Assembly: GCA_947456795.1 (NCBI GenBank)
Contig: CANGTI010000004.1
Coordinates: 1 to 34,517, forward strand
Length of the DNA: 34,517 bases
Direction: 5' to 3'
DNA from: Rickettsiales bacterium
GTDB taxonomy: Bacteria; Pseudomonadota; Alphaproteobacteria; Rickettsiales; Rickettsiaceae
Part shown: piece by piece, positions 25,594 through 34,388 of the stretch
Layout of the letters: each line of letters begins with the position of its first letter
How positions within the stretch are numbered: position 1 is the stretch's first letter
Made by a program: the position numbers and the translations under genes
The notes under the pieces: model-generated
The model's database searches: none
Told to the model about the DNA's origin: nothing
What the model saw: the letters and a program-made list of their open reading frames with translations, nothing else

Positions 25594-26178
25594 TTAAGGA
25601 AAAGTTGCATTAATAAGTGCATTGTACCAATAATAGTCGATTGTGGTGAAATGGTCTGCCTCTTGCCTGCTATTATCATCCTGAAAAATACGCTCCATTT
25701 CTTGACCCATTATTACTAAAGATTCTGAATTCCATTGTAAAGTCTGGGTAAGGACTGCAATTTTTAAAAAAGAGTTGTAGCTAGCTTCTAGAGGGGGATG
25801 CAAATCATACGCAACTTCATTTGGAAGTGATAGGTCAACGTGGCTATCTAAAAATCTGGGTTCTGCGGCAGCGTGGTTGTATTTCCAATGCATGTTCCTT
25901 TGATCCACAAGAGTGCCAAGCTGATCGAATAAGGGATGGTCCCTTAGGTGAATATTTGATGCTGTTGTAATAAGATTTGGGAAATAAGTTCGGATCTTAT
26001 CTGATACTACACCTGACTCCAGAATATTTTGTGCTGAAAGAGCTTGTATCTCTAAATATCCATTTCGGATTACTTCCTTTAGTTTGGTAAGTTCGTCCTG
26101 TCCTCTACCATTACTCTGCTGCAAAAGGGTTGCTATATCGGTGCGGAGGGGAGTTTGAGGATAGGTTGGGTTGAGCAT
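25594..26178 (-). CDS. Hypothetical protein, 194 aa
   Basis: I do not recognise this protein. It has 194 residues, no signal peptide, no membrane segment and no known motif. It begins MLNPTYPQTPLRTDIATLLQ and ends with an aromatic-rich tail (TTIDYYWYNALINATFP). The middle has several His residues. Helix prediction by eye suggests a mixed helical soluble protein. The gene lies between fabF and rsfS, on the same strand as both, with 122 bases upstream and 175 downstream, so it may be its own unit. No Shine-Dalgarno sequence is visible. Codon use looks similar to its neighbours. It may be lineage-specific. Confidence 0.65.
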   Translation of the reverse strand: MLNPTYPQTPLRTDIATLLQQSNGRGQDELTKLKEVIRNGYLEIQALSAQNILESGVVSDKIRTYFPNLITTASNIHLRDHPLFDQLGTLVDQRNMHWKYNHAAAEPRFLDSHVDLSLPNEVAYDLHPPLEASYNSFLKIAVLTQTLQWNSESLVIMGQEMERIFQDDNSRQEADHFTTIDYYWYNALINATFP

Positions 26179-26300
26179 AATCAGAATTTTATGTACGTGA
26201 AAAAATCGTCATACTTCACCGGTATCATTTCCTCAATTATTCGTCAAGCATCTTCGTACTGTTGGAATTTTATGTTCACTTGAGGCCGCTTTGTAAAGAA

Positions 26301-27569
26301 TTAAACCCGTTTGAGTACTATGCTTGCGTTAGTTCCGCCAAAGCCAAAGGAGTTACTGAGTACGTAATTGAGTTGCGCATTAATTGGTGTGTGAGGTACT
26401 AGATCAATTTTAGCCTCTACTGGAGGAGAGTCTAAGTTGATTGTTGGAGGCACTATGCTATCTCGCATGCTTAAGGCGCATAGAATCAATTCTACGCTAC
26501 CAGCAGCGCCCAACATATGCCCTAAAGAAGACTTTGTTGAAGACATTAGAATCGATTTATTTTTTTCAAAAAATAAATTTTGTATTACCTCTAATTCAAT
26601 TTTATCGCCAAGTTGAGTAGAAGTTCCATGAGCATTAACATAGTTCACATCTTCATAGTTGATGTGGGCGCTTTTTATAGCTCTTTCTATGCAGAGTCTG
26701 GCTCCTTTGCCTTCTGGGTGAGGGGAAGTTATATGATATCCGTCTCCGCTTAGTCCGTACCCAGCTATTTCAGCATAAATTTTTGCTCCACGCTTTTTTG
26801 CTTGCTCATATTCTTCTAGTACGACTACTCCCGCGCCTTCGGACATAACAAAACCGTCACGATCCTTGTCCCAAGGTCTTGATGCCCTTGTTGGATCGTT
26901 GTTAAAATTAGTAGATAAAGCGCAGCATGCACAAAATCCCTTCACTCCCAAAGGAGTAATTGAGGACTCTGCACTTCCGGCAATCATAATGTCTGCATCT
27001 CCTCTAATAATGATTTGAGCTGCCTCTCCTAAGGCGTGTGTGCCAGTTGTGCAAGCCGTTGCCAAAGCCATATTTGGGCCAGTAAGCTTATATTTGATCG
27101 ATACCTGTCCTGCAAGCAAATTGACTAAAGTAGAGGGGATAAAGAAGGGGCTTACTTGTTTTCTGTGCAATGCAATGTCTTGTGCTGCATCTTCTATGTT
27201 GCCAAGGCCTCCGATTCCAGATCCCATGCATACTCCAGCTATTGATCCGGTTTCTTCGAGTGCTGCAAAATTTACTCCAGAGTCAATTACCGCTTCCTGT
27301 GCTGCTGCAACTCCGTAATGTATGAAGCGGCCCATTTTTTTTACTTCTCTTGCAGCAACATAATGCTCAGGATTAAAACCTTGTTGGGCATCATGATGAA
27401 TTTCTCCGGCTACCTTACAAGGAAAGCCTGAAGTATCGAATCCACGAATAGTTCCTATACCGCTTTTTCCTGCAATAAGGTTCCTCCATGTTGTGGGGAC
27501 ATCAAGACCTAGAGGGGTTATTAGCCCTAGACCAGTGATGACGACGCGTCGGGGTTTTAACGAAGGCAT
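26301..27569 (-). CDS. fabF: 3-oxoacyl-[acyl-carrier-protein] synthase II (FabF)
   Basis: A 422-residue condensing enzyme that elongates acyl-ACP with malonyl-ACP. The Cys-His-His triad is complete: Cys173 (LATACTTGTHALG), His314 (NAHGTSTQLGD) and His351 (SSLGHMLGAAGSVE). The N-terminus 'RRVVITGLGLITPLG' is typical of FabF. The length is normal (about 413). It lies downstream of acpP with 94 bases between. It may be cotranscribed with acpP. A weak GAG sequence precedes the start. Confidence 0.97.
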   Translation of the reverse strand: MPSLKPRRVVITGLGLITPLGLDVPTTWRNLIAGKSGIGTIRGFDTSGFPCKVAGEIHHDAQQGFNPEHYVAAREVKKMGRFIHYGVAAAQEAVIDSGVNFAALEETGSIAGVCMGSGIGGLGNIEDAAQDIALHRKQVSPFFIPSTLVNLLAGQVSIKYKLTGPNMALATACTTGTHALGEAAQIIIRGDADIMIAGSAESSITPLGVKGFCACCALSTNFNNDPTRASRPWDKDRDGFVMSEGAGVVVLEEYEQAKKRGAKIYAEIAGYGLSGDGYHITSPHPEGKGARLCIERAIKSAHINYEDVNYVNAHGTSTQLGDKIELEVIQNLFFEKNKSILMSSTKSSLGHMLGAAGSVELILCALSMRDSIVPPTINLDSPPVEAKIDLVPHTPINAQLNYVLSNSFGFGGTNASIVLKRV

Positions 27570-27663
27570 TATCTCAATTGCAACAGAGTTTCAACAAAAG
27601 AAAAAATCTACTATAAGTTTCACTGAACAATAAACTGCTCACTCGGAAAGACAAAAACAATAG

Positions 27664-27963
27664 TTAATTTTTGTCTGATTTTGTTTCTAATTTTTTATCT
27701 GACGTGATTTTGTGAAGATGATCTACGATTTGAGCAATTGAAGTAATTTTTTCTGCTTCTTCCTGAGGAATTTCACAATCAAATGCTGCCTCTAAAGCCA
27801 TTATTAATTCTACTTGATCGAGGCTATCCGCACCTAAATCTTCTACGAGCTTTGCTTCTGGGAAGACTTTTGTTTGGTCTATTTTTAGAGTTTCTGCTAT
27901 AAGGCTCATCACCTTTTCTTGAATAGCAACCTTATCGTTAAATCCGTTTGTTTGTTCAGACAT
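27664..27963 (-). CDS. acpP: Acyl carrier protein
   Basis: A 99-residue acidic carrier protein for fatty-acid synthesis. The 4'-phosphopantetheine site is Ser47 in DLGADSLDQVELIMALE, with the acidic recognition helix following. The typical ACP has about 78 residues; here there is an N-terminal extension of about 10 (MSEQTNGFND) and a basic C-terminal tail of about 12 (ending KKLETKSDKN). Order of genes on this strand is recA, fabG, acpP, fabF. A TATACT -10-like box (28030-28035, minus) and a small hairpin (28000-28019) lie in the leader. Confidence 0.96.
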   Translation of the reverse strand: MSEQTNGFNDKVAIQEKVMSLIAETLKIDQTKVFPEAKLVEDLGADSLDQVELIMALEAAFDCEIPQEEAEKITSIAQIVDHLHKITSDKKLETKSDKN

Positions 27964-27999
27964 GATTAAGATTTATTTAAAGTTTACAAATAAAATAGC

Positions 28000-28019
28000 T
28001 TGAAATTCACTAATTTCGA
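28000..28019 (-). promoter_or_regulatory. Small inverted repeat in the acpP leader
   Basis: TTGAAATT-CACT-AATTTCGA: an 8-bp stem with one G-T pair and a 4-base loop, starting 36 bases upstream of the acpP ATG and just after a TATACT box (28030-28035, minus). It may be an operator or leader hairpin; support is weak. Confidence 0.25.
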
Positions 28020-28108
28020 ACCAACTGATAGTATACACTTTGTACCATAAAAAGGGACTTTGCGCTAGTTAGATGCAAAAGAAATCACCGGAAAATTTCA
28101 AGGAGCAT

Positions 28109-28837
28109 TTACACCATCAACATTCCTCCGTTTACATGCAAAGTATGACCAGTTACATATCTAGCCTCATTGCTTGCAAGATAGGCAACGGAGTGTGCAA
28201 TATCTTCTGGAGTGCCAAAAGTGCCCTGAGGAATCGATTCCATAATAGCTTGCTTATATTGATCGTTTAGACTGTTTGTCATGTTTGAGACAATAAATCC
28301 TGGAGCTACTGTGTTAATAGTAATACCTCTTTGAGCAACTTCTTTTGCTAAAGCTTTAGTCATGCCTATCATTCCAGCTTTTGAAGCGCAGTAGTTTGAT
28401 TGTCCTTTACTTCCAGCCACTGCAACTACAGAAGCAATGTTGATTATGCGACCGTACCTTGCTTTTACCATGATTTTAAGAGCCTCGCGGTTTAAGATAA
28501 AAGTAGAAGTAAGATTGATACCAATAATTTTTTCAAAATCCTCTGTGGACATTCTAATGCCTAATCCGTCCTCAATTGCTCCTGCATTACACACTAAAAT
28601 GTTGACGTCTTCTGCCTGTTTTATAAGATTAACGCAAGAGTCATGATCACGCAGATCGCATACGGCTATTGTGTATCTGTCTTGCAGTTTTTCTCCCAAT
28701 TGTTCCAATTTTTTTAGATTAGTGCCGCTAAGTACCACGTGCGCTCCCATCTTGTGTAAAGTAGTTGCAATAGAAGCTCCTATATCACCAGATGCACCAG
28801 TAACGATGGCTTTGGCATTTTGAACTAGACTAAACAT
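28109..28837 (-). CDS. fabG: 3-oxoacyl-[acyl-carrier-protein] reductase FabG
   Basis: A 242-residue short-chain dehydrogenase that reduces 3-oxoacyl-ACP with NADPH. The nucleotide-binding motif is TGASGDIG (13-20), NAG is at 84-86 and the catalytic residues are Ser136, Tyr149 and Lys153 (YCASKAG). 'VNTVAPGFI'-type sequence (INTVAPGFI) follows. The size is normal. It begins 12 bases after the recA stop with no Shine-Dalgarno sequence of its own, so it is probably cotranscribed, perhaps translationally coupled, with recA. In most bacteria fabD takes this upstream position. Confidence 0.96.
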   Translation of the reverse strand: MFSLVQNAKAIVTGASGDIGASIATTLHKMGAHVVLSGTNLKKLEQLGEKLQDRYTIAVCDLRDHDSCVNLIKQAEDVNILVCNAGAIEDGLGIRMSTEDFEKIIGINLTSTFILNREALKIMVKARYGRIINIASVVAVAGSKGQSNYCASKAGMIGMTKALAKEVAQRGITINTVAPGFIVSNMTNSLNDQYKQAIMESIPQGTFGTPEDIAHSVAYLASNEARYVTGHTLHVNGGMLMV

Positions 28838-28849
28838 TGATTTCTATTT

Positions 28850-29836
28850 TTATTTTGGAGCGAGCATTTGTTTGCGAATTTTTGCAGCAAGCTCCTCCAT
28901 TAACTCAGGCCTATCCTCTAGATATTTTTTAGCAGCCTCTCTTCCTTGAGCTATTTGTTTGCCTTCGTAAGAGTACCACGAGCCAGATTTTTCTATTAAT
29001 CCGCATTGAGATCCCAGATTGACCACTTCGCCTGAAAAGGATATGCCACTATCGTACAGTATATCGATATTTACGATTTTAAAAGGAGGGGCGACTTTGT
29101 TCTTTACTACTTTGATTTTGACTTGATTTCCTATGTCCTCATCGTTGTCTTTTATGGACCCTGTTCTTCTAATATCAAGACGTACTGATGCGTAAAACTT
29201 CAAAGCATTTCCACCAGTTGTAGTTTCTGGATTGCCAAACATTACTCCTATTTTCATTCTAATCTGATTGATAAATATCAGTATACAATTTGTTTTAGAA
29301 ATAGATCCCGTAACTTTTCTAAGTGCCTGACTCATGAGTCTTGCTTGAAGCCCTACATGACTATCACCCATTTCTCCTTCAATTTCTGCTCTTGGAACAA
29401 GGGCCGCAACGCTGTCTACAACAATTAAATCAACTGCCCCAGATCTGATTAGCGTATCAACGCTTTCTAATGCTTGTTCACCACAATCAGGTTGAGATAC
29501 GATAAGGCTATCTACATCTACTCCTAGTTTTTTTGCATACACTGGATCCAAAGCGTGTTCTGCATCTATAAACACACAAGATCCTCCAGATTTTTGTGCT
29601 TGAGCAATAGCATGCAAAGTGAGGGTCGTCTTGCCTGAGCTTTCTGGTCCGAAAATCTCTATTATTCTTCCTTTAGGTAGTCCTCCTACTCCAAGAGCGA
29701 TGTCAAGGCTTAAAGATCCCGTTGAAAGGGTGTCTATCTCGATTCCAGCCTTTTCTCCAAGCCTCATTACAGAGCCTTTTCCATATGCTTTTTCGATTTG
29801 ATTAAGAGCCGTATGAAGAGCCTTTTCTTTATCCAT
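28850..29836 (-). CDS. recA: Recombinase RecA
   Basis: A 328-residue strand-exchange ATPase that carries out homologous recombination. The Walker A motif is GPESSGKT (63-70), and '[19 protein letters not shown]' (DNA-binding loop region 1), '[39 protein letters not shown]' region (Walker B end and loop 2) are complete. The C-terminal tail is short compared with E. coli (353), lacking most of the acidic end. An 18-bp palindrome lies upstream. It is followed by fabG. Confidence 0.97.
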   Translation of the reverse strand: MDKEKALHTALNQIEKAYGKGSVMRLGEKAGIEIDTLSTGSLSLDIALGVGGLPKGRIIEIFGPESSGKTTLTLHAIAQAQKSGGSCVFIDAEHALDPVYAKKLGVDVDSLIVSQPDCGEQALESVDTLIRSGAVDLIVVDSVAALVPRAEIEGEMGDSHVGLQARLMSQALRKVTGSISKTNCILIFINQIRMKIGVMFGNPETTTGGNALKFYASVRLDIRRTGSIKDNDEDIGNQVKIKVVKNKVAPPFKIVNIDILYDSGISFSGEVVNLGSQCGLIEKSGSWYSYEGKQIAQGREAAKKYLEDRPELMEELAAKIRKQMLAPK

Positions 29837-29872
29837 GAAGCAGATCGTATAAGTAAACTGAGAACAGAGTTA

Positions 29873-29902
29873 GTCTATATTATTGCATGCAATAATTCTA
29901 CA
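29873..29902 (-). promoter_or_regulatory. Palindromic operator and promoter candidate upstream of recA
   Basis: ATTATTGCATGCAATAAT (29878-29895) is a perfect 18-bp palindrome without a loop, 41 bases upstream of the recA ATG. On the minus strand it lies between a TTGTAG (29902-29897) and a TATAGA (29878-29873) with an 18-base spacer, the normal place for a repressor site. It does not match the alphaproteobacterial LexA box GTTC-N7-GTTC. Confidence 0.45.
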
Positions 29903-29964
29903 ACAGATGAATTTGTTGGTTAAATCGCATTAAGCAATAGTGCAGATGGTGGCAAAAATTGCTA

Positions 29965-30507
29965 TTAAAATGCTATTTTTTCTAAGGTTTTGCATATCCA
30001 TTCTTTACCTAAAACGTCAAAAACACTAGTCACAAAATGAGAGCATAATTCAGCGCAAAAGCTTTCTATTGCCCATTGGGGGTGCGGCGTTGCTACCACT
30101 GTTTCGGCTATTTGTAAGGCATTTTGAGCGTTTAGATAGCTGTCAGTGCTGATGATTAAACAAATCACAAATAATATAGAGCATAATAACAAACCCCTGA
30201 TAAAGCCCAATGCTGCTCCAAGAATTCTATCTAGCACAGAAATTTTTGGATATGGTATGACTCGCTCTATAAGCAATATTAAAAGCAATGCAATTACATA
30301 AGCACTGATTCCGGCGCTAACGTTGAGAAAAAGCGTACTCTGTATGTAGGGTTCACCTAAATTTTGCAATAAGGGAAAAAGGAAAAATAGGAGTATTAAG
30401 GTAAGAAAAAAGAAAAGCAAGGAGTACAGAGACTTAATTCCACCCCGCCACAAGCCAAAAGCACTCGACGTTAAGATTAAAAATAGGCCTGCAAGATTAA
30501 ATATCAT
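29965..30507 (-). CDS. CvpA family membrane protein
   Basis: A 180-residue inner-membrane protein with four hydrophobic segments, as usual for the CvpA (colicin V production) family. 'SAFGLWRGGIKSLYSLLFF' near the N-terminus corresponds to the conserved G-x-x-RG-x-x motif, and 'LDRILGAALGFIRGLLL' (about residues 99-115) is the family's D-R-x-x-G-x-x-x-G-x-x-(R/K)G motif. The function is poorly known; in E. coli CvpA affects envelope stress and bile resistance. It lies upstream of recA on the same strand (128 bases). It has no visible Shine-Dalgarno sequence. cvpA often precedes purF, which is absent here. Confidence 0.85.
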   Translation of the reverse strand: MIFNLAGLFLILTSSAFGLWRGGIKSLYSLLFFFLTLILLFFLFPLLQNLGEPYIQSTLFLNVSAGISAYVIALLLILLIERVIPYPKISVLDRILGAALGFIRGLLLCSILFVICLIISTDSYLNAQNALQIAETVVATPHPQWAIESFCAELCSHFVTSVFDVLGKEWICKTLEKIAF

Positions 30508-30729
30508 AATTACATTGATAAAGGAGAAACTTTCAAATACGTCATCTAGTAGTATGGCTAAGAAGCCTCAATATCACAACAATAATACATTGGATAATTG
30601 GATATCTTCCTGGAAATCTTGACAATGCGGGGTAAAGAGGGGTATCTAGCTTATAGCTAAACGCAGCAGCGTGTTGTTGTATATAAATTGGATGAATTAA
30701 ATTAGAATTTGGCCTTTTAAGAGAATTTA

Positions 30730-31551
30730 ATGTTAACACGCTTATTTTTTTGCCTTTTTGCCATCTTTTGTTTTTGCACAAACAGCGTTGCCTGGTGCGT
30801 TCGGGACATAAAAGATATACAAAGATGCATTAAAACAATATCTTTTTATGAGAGAAAATACTCAATACCAAAGGGTATTCTGCATTCTATATCACTAGTA
30901 GAAACGGGTACATTTTACTCGAATCCGAAATACAGAGTTCCTTGGCCTTGGACAGTCAATGTTGAGGGACGTGGACGTCATTTTGACACGCATCAAGAAG
31001 CTAAAGCCTTTATCAGGCAAGCAATTAGAAGAGGGCAGACCAATATAGACGTTGGGTGTATGCAAATAAATCTTCGTGCACATCCTAATGCGTTTAGCTC
31101 TGCTACAAGCGCACTTGATCCTGAAAATAATATTCGTTATGGAGCCGAATTGCTTAGGAAAAAATATGCTCAATATGGCAGTTGGGAAAAGGCGGTAAAA
31201 TGCTATCACTCCTCTAATCCTTTGAAGGGTCTTCGTTACTATTACAATGTAGAAAATGCAAGAAAAGAAGTAGATTATGGTTTGGCATTGCTTCACAATA
31301 AGCACAGACAATTTACAATTGCAAGAGCTAGTACGCCAGTTGCTCCGGTTGCATCAGTCAGCAGAAAATTAGTTTCAGAGGTAAGTTTTGATAGATCCAA
31401 AGCTTCCCACCGTAGGAGTAAAAAAAGCGTGAGACATAGACCTGCTGGAGGGCTCCAATGCAGCTCTTTTTTGTCTAAATTGGTAGCCCAGATTGCTAAA
31501 AATAGTAATGCTAAAGGCTCTGTTGCTTACAAAAAAAGAGTAACGCGCTGA
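30730..31551 (+). CDS. Secreted lytic transglycosylase (SLT domain)
   Basis: A 273-residue protein with a signal peptide (MLTRLFFCLFAIFCFCTNSVA). The SLT-type muramidase domain covers about residues 40-190: the catalytic Glu58 is in SISLVETG, followed by GCMQINL (G-x-MQIN motif), ENNIRYGAELLRKKY and AVKCYHSS (usual AVxxYN). It cleaves peptidoglycan glycan strands to leave anhydro-muramyl ends, for example during envelope remodelling or secretion-system assembly. The C-terminal 80 residues are basic and rich in Ser and Arg and match no domain. It lies between cvpA and an unrecognised gene. Its presence implies at least residual peptidoglycan. Confidence 0.88.
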   Translation: MLTRLFFCLFAIFCFCTNSVAWCVRDIKDIQRCIKTISFYERKYSIPKGILHSISLVETGTFYSNPKYRVPWPWTVNVEGRGRHFDTHQEAKAFIRQAIRRGQTNIDVGCMQINLRAHPNAFSSATSALDPENNIRYGAELLRKKYAQYGSWEKAVKCYHSSNPLKGLRYYYNVENARKEVDYGLALLHNKHRQFTIARASTPVAPVASVSRKLVSEVSFDRSKASHRRSKKSVRHRPAGGLQCSSFLSKLVAQIAKNSNAKGSVAYKKRVTR

Positions 31552-31698
31552 TTCCAATTATTCCATAAATGCAAAATTTTTATTTGCTTTCATGGATGCA
31601 ATCTGTCTTTTTGAATCGAGCATTTGCTCTTTCAAAGAGACTTCAAAATAAGGAATTTTGTATATCCTTTATATCTCTAGCCTACAAGGCATTGTTAT

Positions 31699-32661
31699 TT
31701 ATAAAGCATTTTGTGCGTCTAGGTGCTCGTGCATTATTGGTTGTTGCTCTGCTTCTATTTCGGTTGTTACCATTCCTGCTAATTGCACTCTCTCTTCTGC
31801 AGATGCAGCGGTACGCTGCGCCTCTATTTGTGATTGTTCTCTACTTAACACAAGGAGTTGGCTATATTTTTGCGCTATCTCATCAAACTCGCTTTGTGTA
31901 TTAAGGTTCCACTTGCGCTCCCATATGCTATCAAGATATGTTTTGCATGTGAGGTAAGACTGAGGATCTCTAACGATTTGCAGGTTCGGCATCATGCACT
32001 CATACTTGCACACAATTGAAACCATTGCTCTTATTGTGTGAGCGGTGTGCATATTGCATTCTACTGTGTGCTCGACTAGTTTGTTGAATTCTGACCCATA
32101 CTTCTTTTCTAAAATTTCTCTCTTCGCTTGCTTCTCAGGAGGCTCTTGTGGGATCTTGAGGTTCGTTTTGTCCTTACCTTCTTGCTTTACATTTAGGAGT
32201 TGAGCACGAGTGATTGAATCTTCTAAGATTAAATCTTGTAAGGTTAAATTTGCGACACATTCGAGGTCTGATACATGCGAGACTCTTGTCAAACTAACGT
32301 AATAAAAATCGCTTGTTAAAATAAAGAGTTTTTTGGTGTATAGGCGAATATCCAATTCCCCATATTTTCCTTGAGAAGAAGACAAACAAATACAAAGCTT
32401 GTCTTCTTCAGATTTGCTTTCTTTTGATCGCAATTCTTCATCCGAGGATAAAAATGATTTGTAAAGATCGTAAAGAAACCAAGTGATGTTTTTATGCATA
32501 GCAGCCATTTCACCATTACTATTGCATTTTGTTATAGCAATTTGAGTTGCCAGATCTTCATATAAGTCTTTCTTTGCTTCTAAAGATTGGAGTACATTCA
32601 GTCTAAAGGCTTTATTGACGCAAGATAAATTGAGCAAAGTCTTTAGAGCAATATTTTTCAT
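31699..32661 (-). CDS. Hypothetical protein, 320 aa, helical
   Basis: I do not recognise this protein. Its 320 residues start MKNIALKTLLNLSCVNKAF. There is no signal peptide or membrane segment. Much is Glu/Lys/Gln-rich and likely helical: residues about 160-200 (KQEGKDKTNLKIPQEPPEKQ) are charged and proline-containing, and the C-terminal 60 residues (LSREQSQIEAQRTAASAEER and following) are coiled-coil-like. Seven or more Cys residues are scattered along it. It is divergent from maeB (173 bases between starts) with an inverted repeat between them, and convergent with the lytic transglycosylase gene. Its composition and lack of known homologues make a lineage-specific or host-interaction protein possible, but nothing in the sequence proves it. 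Confidence 0.65.
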   Translation of the reverse strand: MKNIALKTLLNLSCVNKAFRLNVLQSLEAKKDLYEDLATQIAITKCNSNGEMAAMHKNITWFLYDLYKSFLSSDEELRSKESKSEEDKLCICLSSSQGKYGELDIRLYTKKLFILTSDFYYVSLTRVSHVSDLECVANLTLQDLILEDSITRAQLLNVKQEGKDKTNLKIPQEPPEKQAKREILEKKYGSEFNKLVEHTVECNMHTAHTIRAMVSIVCKYECMMPNLQIVRDPQSYLTCKTYLDSIWERKWNLNTQSEFDEIAQKYSQLLVLSREQSQIEAQRTAASAEERVQLAGMVTTEIEAEQQPIMHEHLDAQNAL

Positions 32662-32718
32662 TTTGGTATTTAATTAAGGTTATTCTTTTGAGTGAAAACC
32701 CAGAATGATTTCTTTGTA

Positions 32719-32751
32719 AACTTTTTTTTCTAAATAGCGCCTAAAAAAGTT
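32719..32751. repeat. AT-rich inverted repeat in the maeB upstream region
   Basis: AACTTTTTT (32719-32727) and AAAAAAGTT (32743-32751) form a perfect 9-bp inverted repeat with a 15-base loop. It lies between the divergent 320-aa gene and maeB. No clear terminator features follow on either strand; it may be an operator or composition effect. Confidence 0.3.
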
Positions 32752-32834
32752 AAAAAAAGCTATTGTTGATGTACAATGGTCTAATCTGGTAATCCTTTTT
32801 ACTAGTCAGTGAGATTGAAACTATAAGTATCGCC

Positions 32835-34109
32835 ATGGCACAAGAAGACCTATATAAGTCGGCTTTGAAGTATCATACTGGTCCTGGTGGGGCTGGTAAA
32901 ATCGCTATTATTACAACAAAGCCTATGGAGACCAAGGAGGATTTATCTCTTGCATATTCTCCTGGCGTTGCAGCTCCTTGCATTGAAATTCAAAAAAATC
33001 CTTCTGCTGCATATTCTTATACTAATAAAGGCAACACTGTTGCAGTGATTAGTAATGGTACAGCTGTATTGGGTCTTGGTAATTTAGGCGCTATTGCCTC
33101 AAAACCCGTGATGGAAGGCAAGGCCGCATTATTTAAGAAATGTGCAGATATTGATGCCTACGATATAGAGGTTGCAACAGAAGATCCGCACGAATTTATC
33201 AATGCGATTAAGTACTTAGGCTGCACTTGGGGAGGTATTAATTTAGAAGATATAAAAGCACCGGAGTGTTTCCTCATCGAAACTCAATTGCAAGAATTAC
33301 TCGATATTCCTGTTTTTCATGATGATCAGCATGGAACCGCTATGGTATTACTTGCCGCTCTGACAAATGCTCTGGAAATTCAGGGAAAAAGCTTAAATCA
33401 AGCAAAAATAGTGATTAACGGTTCCGGGGCTGCTGGAATTGCCTGTGGAAATCTGTTGAAAAGTTTGGGAGTAGGGTCTCTTATTATGTGTGACTCTACT
33501 GGGGTAATCTACAAGGGTAGAGGAGTGGGCATGAACCAGTGGAAAGAGTGTTTTGCCCTGGATACCTCGGATGTAAAGTCTTTGGCGGATGCAATGCAGG
33601 GTGCTGACGTATTTGTTGGCTTATCTGTTGCTGGGGCATTAAGTGCAAAAATGGTTGAATCTATGGCAAAAAACCCAATTGTTTTTGCTTTGGCTAATCC
33701 AAATCCAGAAATTACTCCTCAAGAGGTTGCAAGCGTGAGAAGTGATGCGATTGTTGCAACCGGAAGATCCGACTATCCTAATCAAGTAAATAATGTTATG
33801 GGTTTTCCTTATCTGTTTAGGGGGGCGCTAGATGTTAGGGCAAAAACAATTACCACCAATATGATAAAGGCAGCGGCTTATGCTGTTGCTCTAATTGCAA
33901 AAGAAGAAGTGCCAGAAACAGTCAAAAGCGCTTATAACAGAAATGACATGATTTACGGCAAAAACTATATTCTTCCGACTCCTTTTGATTCTAGATTGCT
34001 GACGAATGTTGCTGTTGCCGTTGCCGAGGCTGCTATGGAAGATGGAGTTGCAAGAGTCAACCTCAATCTGGATGAATATGCTTTGAGTCTTTCAAAGCTT
34101 GGTAAGTGA
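32835..34109 (+). CDS. maeB: Malic enzyme (NAD(P)-dependent, malate to pyruvate)
   Basis: A 424-residue oxidative decarboxylase of the MaeB group, making pyruvate, CO2 and NAD(P)H from malate. Visible signatures are '[14 protein letters not shown]' near the N-terminus, '[22 protein letters not shown]' (metal-binding Asp residues), the dinucleotide-binding '[16 protein letters not shown]', and '[11 protein letters not shown]'. E. coli MaeB has about 759 residues with a phosphotransacetylase-like second domain; this protein stops after the catalytic part. Cofactor preference cannot be told. No Shine-Dalgarno sequence precedes the ATG. It is directly followed (2 bases) by the start of a decayed dehydrogenase gene. 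Confidence 0.95.
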   Translation: MAQEDLYKSALKYHTGPGGAGKIAIITTKPMETKEDLSLAYSPGVAAPCIEIQKNPSAAYSYTNKGNTVAVISNGTAVLGLGNLGAIASKPVMEGKAALFKKCADIDAYDIEVATEDPHEFINAIKYLGCTWGGINLEDIKAPECFLIETQLQELLDIPVFHDDQHGTAMVLLAALTNALEIQGKSLNQAKIVINGSGAAGIACGNLLKSLGVGSLIMCDSTGVIYKGRGVGMNQWKECFALDTSDVKSLADAMQGADVFVGLSVAGALSAKMVESMAKNPIVFALANPNPEITPQEVASVRSDAIVATGRSDYPNQVNNVMGFPYLFRGALDVRAKTITTNMIKAAAYAVALIAKEEVPETVKSAYNRNDMIYGKNYILPTPFDSRLLTNVAVAVAEAAMEDGVARVNLNLDEYALSLSKLGK

Positions 34110-34111
34110 AT

Positions 34112-34388
34112 ATGAAAACTGTAGAACATGCGAATATGCGCTAATGGAGGTTTCGGTATAAGTTTGGAGTGTCTGAGGCAAGAGTCGGTAGACTCTAGCA
34201 CAAACATAATAATTGTAATGCCTTGTGATTTATCAGAGCTCAGCAGTGCTCAAAACATTTTTCAGTCCTGCAAGCAAATGTCTGTAGATGTTAAGATTTT
34301 AATCAACAATGCTGGATGCGGAATGTTTGGGGATCATGCATCGGCAGATCAAATTTTTTGGAGCAGAAACGAAATATATCTTCCGTAG
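34112..34388 (+). pseudogene. Remnant of a short-chain dehydrogenase/reductase gene
   Basis: ATG at 34112 opens MKTVEHANMR, stopping at once. In the next frame (+1) comes ANGGFGISLE, a dinucleotide-binding motif (usual TGxxxGxG), followed by IIIVMPCDLSELSSAQNIFQ and ILINNAGCGMFGDHASAD, which are clear SDR landmarks (the D at the end of strand 3 and the NNAG motif). Between GISLE and the IIIVMPCDL strand there are only about 14 residues instead of about 30-35, so a segment is deleted. After GMFGDHASAD the frame ends at 34388 in unrelated sequence, with the catalytic Tyr-Lys half missing. The start lies 2 bases after the maeB stop, so the ancestral gene was probably cotranscribed with maeB. I see no gene in the remaining 34389-34517. 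Confidence 0.75.

Noticed and set aside
29925-29938. TTAA repeat pair upstream of recA as a second CtrA box
   Set aside because: The spacing is TTAA-N6-TTAA, not N7, so it does not fit the consensus.
29837-29964. Alphaproteobacterial LexA box upstream of recA
   Set aside because: No GTTC-N7-GTTC or GAAC-N7-GAAC is present; only GAACAGAGTTAGTC, which fails in the second half.
30542-30781. Minus-strand 79-aa ORF in the cvpA-transglycosylase gap
   Set aside because: It overlaps the signal peptide of the transglycosylase gene, shows no protein-like pattern and no start signal.
31569-31904. Plus-strand hydrophobic ORF of 111 aa after the lytic transglycosylase gene
   Set aside because: Most of it is antisense to the C-terminal coding part of the 320-aa gene; its hydrophobic character is the expected mirror of Gln/Glu/Lys-rich codons, and it has no ribosome site or promoter.
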